A stretch of DNA of 64,000 nucleotides from contig NW_027474206.1 of NCBI RefSeq assembly GCF_050947335.1, positions 1 through 64,000 of the forward strand, given 5' to 3'. Under the pieces are notes generated by a model. The model did no database searches, had not been told where the DNA came from, and saw only the letters and a program-made list of their open reading frames with translations. This document shows, in pieces, positions 46,331 through 54,197 of the stretch (the first letter of the stretch is position 1; every line of letters begins with the position of its first letter). Source of the DNA: Megachile rotundata (Eukaryota; Arthropoda; Insecta; Hymenoptera; Megachilidae). The position numbers and the translations under genes were made by a program.

Positions 46331-49300
46331 TAATATGGCTAATAATATGAGTTAGATTGATAATAATGAGAGTAATAAGTATAGTAATTGTCGTTCTATC
46401 GATCACATAAGCATAATATGGCTAATAATATGAGTTAAATTGATAATAATAATAGTAATGAGTATAGTAATTGTCGTTCTATCGATCATATAAGCACAAT
46501 ATGGCTAATAATATGAGTTAGATTGATAATAATAAGAGTAATGAGTATAGTAATTGTCGTTCTATCTATCATATAAGCATAATATGGCTAACAATATGAA
46601 TTAGATTGATAATAATAAGAGTAATGAGTATAGAAATTGTAGTTCTATCGATCATATCTGCATAATATGGTTAATAATATGAGTTAGACTGATAATAATA
46701 AGAGTAATGAGTATAGTAATTGTCGTTCTATTGATCATATCTGCATAATATGGTTAATAATATGAGTTAGATTGATAATTGTGAGTGTAATAAGTATAGG
46801 AGTTGTCGTTCTGTCGATCATATAAGCATAATATGGCTAATAATATGAGTTAGATTGATAATAATAAGAGTAATGAGTATAGTAATTGTAGTTCTATCAA
46901 TCCTATGTGCATAATATGGTTAAGAATATGAGTTAGATTTATAATAATAAGAGTAATAAGTATAGTAATTGTAGTTCTATCGATCATATAAGCATAATAT
47001 GGCTAATAATATGAGTTAGATTGATAATAATGAGAGTAATAAGTATAGTAATTGTCGTTCTATCGATCACATAAGCATAATATGGCTAATAATATGAGTT
47101 AGATTGATAATAATAAGAGGAATAAGTGTAGTAATTGTCGTTCTATCGATCACATAGGCATAATATGGCTAATAATATGAGTTAAATTGATAATAATAAG
47201 AGTAATGAGTATAGAAATTGTAGTTCAATCGACCATACAAGCATAATATGGCTAATAATATGAGTTAGATTGATAATAATAAGAGAAATGAGTATAGTAA
47301 TTGTCGGTCTATCGATCATATAAGCATAATATGGCTAATAATATGAGTTATATTGATAATAATAAGAGTAATAAGTGTAGTAATTGTAGTTCTATCGATC
47401 ACATAAGCATAATATGCGTGATAATATGAGTTAGATTGATAATAATAAGAGTAATGAGTATAGTAATTGTAGTTCTATCAATCCTATGTGCATAATATGG
47501 ATAAGAATATGAGTTAGATTTATAATAATAAGAGTAATAAGTATAGTAATTGTAGTTCTATCGATCATATAAGCATAATATGGCTAATAATATGAGTTAG
47601 ATTGATAATAATGAGAGTAATAAGTATAGTAATTGTCGTTCTATCGATCACATAAGCATAATATGGCTAATAATATGAGTTAGATTGATAATAATAAGAG
47701 GAATAAGTATAGTAATTGTCGTTCTATCGATCATATAAGCATAATATGGCTAATAATATGAGTTAGATTGATAATATTAAGAGTAATAAGTATAGTATTT
47801 GTCGGTCTATCGATCATATAAGCATAATATGGCTAATAATATGAGTTAGATTGATAATAATAAGAGTAATGAGTATAGTAATTGTCGTTCTATCGATCAT
47901 ATAAGCATAATATGGCTAACAATATGAGTTAGATTGATAATAATAAGAGTAATGAGTATAGAAATTGTAGTTCTATCGATCATATCTGCATAATATGGTT
48001 AATAATATGAGTTAGACTGATAATAATAAGAGTAATGAGTATAGTAATTGTCGTTCTATTGATCATGTCTGCATAATATTGTTAATAATATGAGTTAGAT
48101 TGATAATTGTGAGTGTAATAAGTATAGGAGTTGTCGTTCTGTCGATCATATAAGCATAATATGGCTAATAATATGAGTTAGATTGATAATAATAAGAGTA
48201 ATGAGTATAGTAATTATAGTTCTATCAATCCTATGTGCATAATATGGTTAAGAATATGAGTTAGATTTATAATAATAAGAGTAATAAGTATAGTAATTGT
48301 AGTTCTATCGATCATATAAGCATAATATGGCTAATAATATGAGTCAGATTGATAATAATGAGAGTAATAAGTATAGTAATTGTCGTTCTATCGATCACAT
48401 AAGCATAATATGGCTAATAATATGAGTTAGATTGATAATAATAAGAGGAATAAGTATAGTAATTGTCGTTCTATCGATCATATAAGCATAATATGGCTAA
48501 TAATATGAGTTAAATTGATAATAATAAGAGTAATGAGTATAGAAATTGTAGTTCAATCGACCATACAAGCACAATATGGCTAATAATATGAGTTAGATTG
48601 ATAATAATAAGAGAAATGAGTATAGTAATTGTCGGTCTATCGATCATATAAGCATAATATGGCTAATAATATGAGTTATATTGATAATAATAGGAGTAAT
48701 AAGTGTAGTAATTGTCGTTCTATCGATCACATAAGCATAATATGCGTAATAATATGAGTTAGATTGATAATAAGAGTAATGAGTATAGTAATTGTAGTTC
48801 TATCAATCCTATGTGCATAATATGGCTAATAATATGAGTTAGATTGATAATAATAAGAGGAATAAGTATAGTAATTGTCGTTGTATCGATCATATAAGCA
48901 TAATATGGCTAATAATATGAGTTAGATTGATAATAATAAGAGTAATGGGTATAGTAATTGTCGTTCTATCGATCATATAAGCATAATATGGCTAATAATA
49001 TGAGTTAAATTGATAATAATAAGAGTAATGAGTATAGAAATTGTAGTTCAATCGACCATTCAAGCACAACATGGCTGATAATGTGAGTTAGATTGATAAT
49101 ATTAAGAGTAATAAGTATAGTAATTGTCGTTCTATCGATCACATAAACACAATATGGCTAATAATTTGAGTTAGATTGATAATAATAAGAGTAATAAGTA
49201 TAGTAATTGTCGTTCTATCGATCATATAAGCATAATATGGCTAATAATATGAGTTAAATTGATAATAATAAGAGTAATGTGTATAGAAATTGTAGTTCAA

Positions 49301-50074
49301 TCGACCATACAAGCATAATATGGCTGATAATATGAGTTAGATTGATAACATTAAGAGTAATAAGTATAGTGATTGTCGTCCTATCCATCACATAAACACA
49401 ATATGGCTAATAATATGAGTTAGATTGATAATAATAAGAGTAATAAGTATAGTAATTGTCGTTCTATCGATCATATAAGCATAATATGGCTAATAATATG
49501 AGTTAGATTGATAATAATAAGAGTAATGGGTATAGTAATTGTCGTTCTATCGATCATATAAGCATAATATGGCTAATAATATGAGTTAGATTGATAATAA
49601 TAAGAGTAATGAGTATAGTAATTGTCGTTCTATCGATCACATAAGCATAATATGGCTAATAATATGAGTTAGATTGATAATAATAAGAGCAATATTTATA
49701 GTAATTGTCGTTCTATCGATCACATATGCATAATATGGCTAGTAATATGAGTTAGATTGATAATATTAAGAGTCATAAGTATAGTATTTGTCGGTCTATC
49801 GGTCATATAAGCATAATATGGCTAATAATATGAGTTATATTGATAATAATAAGAGAAATGAGTATAGTAATTGTCGTTCTATTGATCATGTCTGCATAAT
49901 ATGGTTAATAATATGAGTTAGATTGATAATAGTGAGTGTAATAAGTATAGCAATTGTAGTTCTATCGATCATGTAAGCATAATATGGCTAATAATATGAG
50001 TTAGATTGATAATAATAATAGTAATGAGTATAGTAATTGTCGTTCTATCGATCATATAAGCACAATATGGCTAA

Positions 50075-50077
50075 TAA
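50075..50077. repeat. Left target-site duplication TAA
   Basis: Last three satellite bases before the CACTG terminus. They equal the first three bases after the right terminus. The satellite copy at 57261-57275 has TAA only once at this point, so the 3 bp were duplicated on insertion. Confidence 0.85.
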
Positions 50078-50217
50078 CACTGTCCAACAAATTTAAACTT
50101 TTTTTATGTTTTCCAATACCCATTGGGTGATCCTTGTAGAGTTTCTCGTCCTGAACAAGAATCCGAAAACCGAATTGCTCTATCACCCTCAGTTTTTGAA
50201 AAACACGAGCTTTTGTA

Positions 50218-50231
50218 AAAACACGTGTTTT
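50218..50231. promoter_or_regulatory. Palindrome AAAACACGTGTTTT in the left inverted repeat
   Basis: Perfect 14-bp palindrome centred on CACGTG, an E-box core. AAAAACACG occurs twice here in direct orientation (50199-50207 and 50217-50225, 18 bp apart). Its counterpart in the right repeat is at 54051-54064. Subterminal motifs of this kind can bind a transposase or host factor; that role is an inference. Confidence 0.4.
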
Positions 50232-50558
50232 GGGTAGAAAATGCGATATTGCGAGAAAACTAAAAAAGCTAGGACATTCAAATTAATTTTAAAAGATAGG
50301 GGAGAGTGTCCCGAATAAATTGGTATATATAGTTGTTATATTGCATAATTCTAAGTGGGTGTAAATATTGATGAAAGTTTAAAAAACGGCCGTGGTACGC
50401 ATTTCCTACGTATTATTTTTGCATTTTTAGAAAAAGTTATTTGTCTAGCGCGAATTCGCTATACAGCATCGAATTCTATAGACATTTCTGATTAAGAAAC
50501 TATGTGGGGTAAGTGTTGTAGCTGTATGCAATTCCAGTAAATTGAAAAAATATCTGCC

Positions 50559-50607
50559 GAGAGCACGCACGCGGCGTTTTGCCGCCAGGCGGCCATAGCA
50601 CGCTCTC
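50559..50607. promoter_or_regulatory. GC-rich palindrome cluster in the left inverted repeat
   Basis: Nested dyads in a GC-rich island within AT-rich DNA: outer arms GAGAGC (50559-50564) and GCTCTC (50602-50607); hairpin GCGGC-GTTTT-GCCGC at 50571-50585; and the palindrome GCCGCCAGGCGGC at 50581-50593. The last two share GCCGC, so they are alternative folds. The mirror cluster is at 53675-53723. It could be a protein-binding or cruciform-forming site; function is not known. Confidence 0.45.
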
Positions 50608-51271
50608 CTCGCCAAGTCAGTGCCGTAGCTACGCGCAATCAACATCAATGATGGGGCTTAATATACATCCACTTTTTATATTTATAATGTTTAATTTTTT
50701 TTAGTATTATTACTTCATAATTATTATTATTCATATTTTGTTATTATTTGTTATTATTTTTAGCTAGCAACGGTACAATTATAAAATATTATAATTCAAA
50801 ATTTAAAAATCAAATGATTGAGGACAGTTTTGAAATCTGTTTATAATATAGAAAAAGTACAATGTATACAATAGAAAGTTGCCTGCTAAATAAACCATAT
50901 TGTTCACAGTTTGAAATAGCGTTGAGTTATTTAACGATCCTCAGATACCGCGTCCGTTAATTTCCACAAAGAATACAATGTTTTAATATTTGTAAAAAAC
51001 CATTAAACAGTATAACTGTCGTCTTTATGAATTCTGAACCCTCTAGGGCAGCAATAAACTCATGAAGCCCTTACGAACCCTGCGAGTTTCTTTAAAGTCA
51101 CCTTTTGCCTGCGTTTATTACCGGTAATAGCTCTTTAGCTTTTTGCTGTCTCTAAAAACATGTTTTCTCAACGTCTAGGCGCATCCTAATTTTATTGCTT
51201 GCTAAGGTCAAGGGTCCAGACAATAAACCATAATATCGACATGACCATTTCAGGGTTTTTCCCGAATTTCT

Positions 51272-51279
51272 TGACGTCA
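51272..51279. promoter_or_regulatory. TGACGTCA (CRE-like) octamer
   Basis: Perfect consensus cAMP-response-element palindrome, 469 bp before the ATG. Known to bind CREB/ATF-type factors in animals. One 8-bp match in about 1 kb can be chance, so a regulatory role is only a possibility. Confidence 0.25.
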
Positions 51280-51697
51280 CATGTAGGCGGTCACTTAATA
51301 ACCCTCACCACGAATTTTTTAAACGAATCACAGAAAACTACCCCCGTCAGACACACCCACACGAGTTTACCTGTACCACGTTTCTTAACTCTAACAGGAA
51401 AATTTTTGTAACAACAGTCAAACAGTAAAACATTCGTATCCGAGATTTCGGCGGCGAAACATTAAAACGATCTGAGTTTCTAACTTTAACGAACAGTGTG
51501 AATCGAACACATTGTGAGTCTTTGGTTGTGTTTCGATCGTACAAACACTTTGGTGTATACATTTTGATTAATTATAGTGTATAGCGTGTTTTTGTCTTAT
51601 TATAGTTATTATACTTATAGTTATTCTAGTTATTATTATAGTTATTCTAGCTATAGTTATTATTATACTTATTATAATATTACAAATACTTGTAAGT

Positions 51698-51733
51698 TAT
51701 AGTGTTTTTTATAGTGGTTTTTATAGTGTTTTT
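51698..51733 (+). repeat. Three 12-bp direct repeats before the transposase start
   Basis: TATAGTGTTTTT, TATAGTGGTTTT and TATAGTGTTTTT start at 51698, 51710 and 51722, an exact 12-bp period, ending 14 bp before the ATG. They would lie in the 5' leader or at the core promoter. They also place an in-frame TAG stop at 51724-51726, which closes the frame upstream of the gene. Confidence 0.6.
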
Positions 51734-51747
51734 TGTGTAAAGTAATA

Positions 51748-53409
51748 ATGTCGCGATCGTGCTTAAATTCGCCAGACTCCTTTTGTTATATTTGTGGGGA
51801 GCTAGTTCTACGATCTCAGTGTAGAAGTGTAACACCTCTGATAAAGTTCGCGTATGAACATTATTTTGGATGCGCTCTTAGTGATCAAGATAAGCAGTGG
51901 GCTCCACACGTTTGTTGCCAACGTTGTGCAACGACCCTTCTGGCTTGGGTAAGGGGTAAACGAAAATCTATGCCATTCGCGATTCCAATGGTATGGAGGG
52001 AATCCACGAATCATGCGACAGATTGTTATTTTTGCCTATGTCAGATTTCTGGCATCAATAAAAAGGGCAAAAAGAAAATCGTTTACCCAAATGTGCCTTC
52101 TGCTGTACGGCCTGTTCCACATTCCGAAGATTTACCTGTACCAGTTCCACCATCAACTATACCAGACTTGGATGAAGATATGGAAATAGAAATTGAAGAA
52201 TCGAAAGAATCGGACAGAAACACTCCCTCTCCCTCGGAAAAGCCACATCTCATAACGCAGTGTGATCTCAACGACTTGGTACGCGATTTGCAGTTATCGA
52301 AGGAGCAGGCAGAACTCCTAGGATCCAGATTACAACAGTGGAATTTATTGGAACGCACAACGAAAGTGACGCATTATAGGTCCAGAAATAATGTCTTAGT
52401 AGAATATTTTAAAACAGAGGACGAATTACATTTTTGTACCGATATTGATGCATTAATAAGAGCATTAGGTTTTGAACATGACCCGAATGAATGGCGATTG
52501 TTTATAGATTCGTCGAAGCTCAGCTTAAAAGCCGTGTTACTACATATTGGAAACAAATATCCTTCTATTCCAATCGCGTACTCCACACATAGGACAGAAA
52601 GTTATGACACTTTCAAAAAATTAATATCACATATAAAATACGTAAAATATAATTGGAAGGTCTGTGGAGATCTAAAAGTAATTGGATTATTACTTGGCCT
52701 GCAATCCGGCTATACAAAACATTGTTGTTTCCTTTGCGAGTGGGACAGCAGGGCAAGAGAGCAACATTATATTAAAAAAGATTGGCCACCACGAAAAGAA
52801 CACATCCCTGGCAAGAAGAATATACAACACAACAACCTCATTAATCCGGAAAACGTTTATCTACCACCACTGCACATCAAACTAGGTATAATGAAAAATT
52901 TCGTCAAGGCAATGGACAAATCAGGTCCCGGTTTTGAATATTTAAAAGAAAAGTTTCCATCAATATCCGAGGGAAAAATAAAAGAGGGAATATTCGTTGG
53001 TCCTCAGATTAGAGAGCTCGTGAATGATGAAAATTTCACTGCAAAACTAAATAACTTGGAAAAGGCAGTGTGGCTTGCCTTTAAAAAAACCATAGAAAAC
53101 TTTTTCGGAAATTATAGAGCAGAAAATTATGTTTCATTAGTCAATAAACTTTTAAAATCGTGCAAAAAACTTGGCTGCAACATGTCACTAAAGATGCATT
53201 TTTTACATTCGCATTTGGACTTTTTTCCGCAAAATCTCGGTGACGTGAGTGACGAGCATGGAGAACGTTTTCATCAAGACATTTACAAAATGGAAAAACG
53301 TTATCAAGGAAAACAATCGTGTGCGATGTTAGCGGATTATTGCTGGACTCTAATGCAGGACAACAAAGATGCGGGATACAAACGTCAGGCAAGACGAAAA
53401 CATTTCTAA
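51748..53409 (+). CDS. Zinc-finger, DDE-like putative transposase (553 aa), intact
   Basis: Likely catalyses excision and insertion of the element by binding its inverted repeats in the nucleus. The ATG at 51748 is chosen because an in-frame TAG lies at 51724-51726 and A is at -3; the frame upstream offers only a TTG. Residues 13-60 hold a Cys pattern C13-x2-C16 ... PH54-x-C56-C57-x2-C60, resembling a ZAD-type or treble-clef finger; a second pair is C93-x2-C96. KKGKKK (105-110) is a possible nuclear signal. Residues 120-165 are proline-rich then acidic, a linker. The C-terminal part carries candidate catalytic residues D254 (LFIDSS) and D308 (VCGDLK), a C327-x2-C330-E-W motif, H487-x-H489, and E503 or E506 in SDEHGERFHQDI; this order fits an RNase H-fold transposase with a zinc-binding insertion. 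I recall homologous proteins of similar length as uncharacterised, repeated families in arthropods. No frameshift or internal stop. It appears full length; superfamily assignment is open. Confidence 0.85.
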   Translation: MSRSCLNSPDSFCYICGELVLRSQCRSVTPLIKFAYEHYFGCALSDQDKQWAPHVCCQRCATTLLAWVRGKRKSMPFAIPMVWRESTNHATDCYFCLCQISGINKKGKKKIVYPNVPSAVRPVPHSEDLPVPVPPSTIPDLDEDMEIEIEESKESDRNTPSPSEKPHLITQCDLNDLVRDLQLSKEQAELLGSRLQQWNLLERTTKVTHYRSRNNVLVEYFKTEDELHFCTDIDALIRALGFEHDPNEWRLFIDSSKLSLKAVLLHIGNKYPSIPIAYSTHRTESYDTFKKLISHIKYVKYNWKVCGDLKVIGLLLGLQSGYTKHCCFLCEWDSRAREQHYIKKDWPPRKEHIPGKKNIQHNNLINPENVYLPPLHIKLGIMKNFVKAMDKSGPGFEYLKEKFPSISEGKIKEGIFVGPQIRELVNDENFTAKLNNLEKAVWLAFKKTIENFFGNYRAENYVSLVNKLLKSCKKLGCNMSLKMHFLHSHLDFFPQNLGDVSDEHGERFHQDIYKMEKRYQGKQSCAMLADYCWTLMQDNKDAGYKRQARRKHF

Positions 53410-53424
53410 ATTCACTCATTGCAG

Positions 53425-53470
53425 GTAAGTTTCTATTGTATACATTTTATTTTTTCTATATTATAAACAG
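53425..53470 (+). other. Possible 46-nt intron in the 3' untranslated region
   Basis: Fifteen bases after the stop codon stands CAG/GTAAGT (53422-53430), a perfect splice-donor consensus, followed by a T-rich tract and ACAG at 53467-53470. The GT-AG interval is 46 nt, short but near the lower limit for insect introns. The bases before the donor (TTCACTCATTGCAG) also look like an acceptor, so the point resembles a juxtaposed acceptor/donor. No transcript evidence is available here. Confidence 0.35.
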
Positions 53471-53483
53471 ATTTCATAGGATC

Positions 53484-53573
53484 ACCGTGGGGGTTTTAGC
53501 CGGTAAGAATCCGGCATAACTCCGTGGCCTCCCCCAGGCCCGGGGTATCTTTTGAAGATTTCCCCCACGTTAA

Positions 53574-53606
<33 letters not shown>

Positions 53607-53608
53607 AT
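53484..53608 (+). mobile_element. Poly-A-tailed retroelement 3' end (non-LTR or SINE) nested in the transposon
   Basis: The segment 53486-53569 folds as a cloverleaf: outer stem CGTGGGGG/CCCCCACG (53486-53493 with 53562-53569), and hairpins GCCGG-7nt-CCGGC (53499-53515), GGCCT-5nt-AGGCC (53526-53540) and ATCTT-3nt-AAGAT (53547-53559). It is followed by 25 consecutive A (53572-53596) and an A-rich remainder to 53608. I recall closely similar GC-rich tails ending in TTTTGAAGATTTCCCCCACG at 3' ends of R1-like non-LTR elements in ants and other Hymenoptera, but cannot verify this here. GGTAAGAATCC (53502-53512) matches the tRNA B-box GGTTCGAATCC at 9 of 11 positions, so a tRNA-related SINE is an alternative. 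The 5' limit is uncertain and no target duplication was found. It ends 5 bp before the right inverted repeat. Confidence 0.7.
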
Positions 53609-53674
53609 ATAATATGTATATTAAGCCCCATCATTGATGTTGATTGCGCGTAGCTACGGCACTGACTTGGCGAG

Positions 53675-53723
53675 GAGAGCGTGCTATGGCCGCCTGGCGG
53701 CAAAACGCCGCGTGCGTGCTCTC
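53675..53723. promoter_or_regulatory. GC-rich palindrome cluster in the right inverted repeat
   Basis: Mirror of 50559-50607, with the same nested dyads (GAGAGC at 53675-53680, GCCGCCTGGCGGC, GCGGC-AAAAC-GCCGC). The two clusters lie at about equal distance from the element ends, as expected of paired binding sites. Confidence 0.45.
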
Positions 53724-54050
53724 GGCAGATATTTTTTCAATTTACTGGAATTGCATACAGCTACAACACTTACCCCACATAGTTTCTTAATCAGAAATGT
53801 CTATAGAATTCGATGCTGTATAGCGAATTCGCGCTAGACAAATAACTTTTTCTAAAAATGCAAAAATAATACGTAGGAAATGCGTACCACGGCCGTTTTT
53901 TAAACTTTCATCAATATTTACACCCACTTAGAATTATGCAATATAACAACTATATATACCAATTTATTCGGGACACTCTCCCCTATCTTTTAAAATTAAT
54001 TTGAATGTCCTAGCTTTTTTAGTTTTCTCGCAATATCGCATTTTCTACCC

Positions 54051-54064
54051 AAAACACGTGTTTT
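54051..54064. promoter_or_regulatory. Palindrome AAAACACGTGTTTT in the right inverted repeat
   Basis: Counterpart of 50218-50231, centred on CACGTG, about 130 bp from the right end. Candidate subterminal binding site; role inferred only from position and symmetry. Confidence 0.4.
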
Positions 54065-54194
54065 TACAAAAGCTCGTGTTTTTCAAAAACTGAGGGTGAT
54101 AGAGCAATTCGGTTTTCGGATTCTTGTTCAGGACGAGAAACTCTACAAGGATCACCCAATGGGTATTGGAAAACAAAATTCGTGTTGAACAGTG

Positions 54195-54197
54195 TAA
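54195..54197. repeat. Right target-site duplication TAA
   Basis: First three satellite bases after the CAGTG terminus, equal to 50075-50077. Removing the element and one TAA restores a normal satellite monomer identical in this region to 57261-57275. Confidence 0.85.

Larger units (their letters stand above)
28201..50077 (+). repeat. 83-bp satellite array, domain B (left part)
   Basis: Same 83-bp monomer, orientation and register as domain A, about 264 copies, but with a different set of variants: TCTATCAATCCTATGTGC followed by GGTTAAGAATATG and ATTTATAATAATAAGAG; CAATCGACCATACAAG; GTATTTGTCGGTCTATCG; CAATATTTATAG; and ATAAACACAATATGG. The marker GCACCATCG of domain A is not seen after about 28060. 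One variant at 28427 and 31831 (GAGTTATGTTTGATAATAT) is an 84-bp monomer with one extra base. Two 3-bp losses were seen, near 34354 and near 48773. The array stops abruptly at the transposon at 50078 and resumes in register after it. No gene is present in this stretch. Confidence 0.95.
50078..50668 (+). repeat. Left terminal inverted repeat (591 bp)
   Basis: From 50108 to 50668 (561 bp) it is the reverse complement of 53614-54174; I found no mismatch on reading both. The outermost part differs: 30 bp here against 20 bp on the right, of which the first 12 bases agree except for one (CACTGTCCAACA against CACTGTTCAACA) and the rest do not align well. The inner edge is sharp, ending in CTTAATATACAT. 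A splice-donor-like GTAAGT lies at 50509-50514, reading toward the gene. A 67-codon open frame inside it is mirrored in the other repeat and is not a gene. Confidence 0.95.
50669..51747 (+). other. Noncoding 5' region of the transposon
   Basis: About 1.08 kb between the left inverted repeat and the transposase ATG. It is AT-rich, with short open frames only, none of which looks coding. It presumably holds the promoter and 5' leader. Visible items are a TGACGTCA octamer at 51272-51279, a TAGTTATT/ATTATA-type simple repeat at about 51596-51683, and three 12-bp direct repeats just before the gene. I could not identify a convincing TATA box or transcription start. Confidence 0.6.
50078..54194 (+). 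mobile_element. Complete 4117-bp DNA transposon with long inverted repeats, CACTG ends and TAA target duplication
   Basis: The element starts CACTGTCCAACA and ends in the complement of CACTGTTCAACA. It carries inverted repeats of 591 bp (left) and 581 bp (right), one intact gene on the + strand, and is flanked by TAA on both sides. The uninserted satellite copy at 57261-57275 confirms both ends. Base composition is clearly richer in G+C than the satellite. CACTG-type ends with a 3-bp target duplication are hallmarks of the CACTA (EnSpm) branch of the CMC superfamily, but inverted repeats of nearly 600 bp are long for CACTA elements and I do not recognise a canonical Tnp2 domain in its protein. 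Classification as CMC-like is therefore tentative; that it is a cut-and-paste type DNA transposon is well supported. Intact gene plus near-identical repeats suggest a young, possibly autonomous copy. Confidence 0.93.
53614..54194 (-). repeat. Right terminal inverted repeat (581 bp)
   Basis: Reverse complement of the left repeat over 53614-54174 with no mismatch noticed; the terminal 20 bp are shorter than and partly different from the left terminal 30 bp. It starts ATGTATATTAAG directly after the A-rich tail of the nested retroelement, so the inner edge on this side abuts foreign sequence. I see no AATAAA polyadenylation signal between the transposase stop and the right end of the element; the transcript end is unknown. 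Confidence 0.95.

Noticed and set aside
50445..50648. 67-codon open frame, with an identical one at 53634-53837
   Set aside because: Both are the same stretch of the inverted repeats read in opposite directions; duplication explains the identity and there is no domain.
51733..51747. Upstream TTG as start of the transposase
   Set aside because: Nuclear eukaryotic genes use ATG almost always; the ATG at 51748 has A at -3, and an in-frame TAG lies just upstream at 51724.
52083..52358. Antisense open frames within the transposase gene (also 51808-52014, 52374-52586, 53141-53419)
   Set aside because: Shadows of the 553-codon gene, with low-complexity or unstructured peptides.
53486..53569. tRNA gene suggested by the cloverleaf
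   Set aside because: The T-arm-like hairpin is the first rather than the last arm, there is no A-box at the right distance and no anticodon arm of 7-nt loop; the long poly-A tail points to a retroelement.
53572..53608. Poly-A as evidence that the transposase is a processed retrocopy
   Set aside because: The inverted repeats, target duplication and noncoding 5' region show a DNA transposon; the tail belongs to the short GC-rich segment before it.
50078..54194. Insertion by TTAA- or TA-targeting elements (piggyBac, mariner) because the flank is TA-rich
   Set aside because: The empty site shows a TAA duplication with CACTG ends; TTAA or TA duplications do not fit the flanks.
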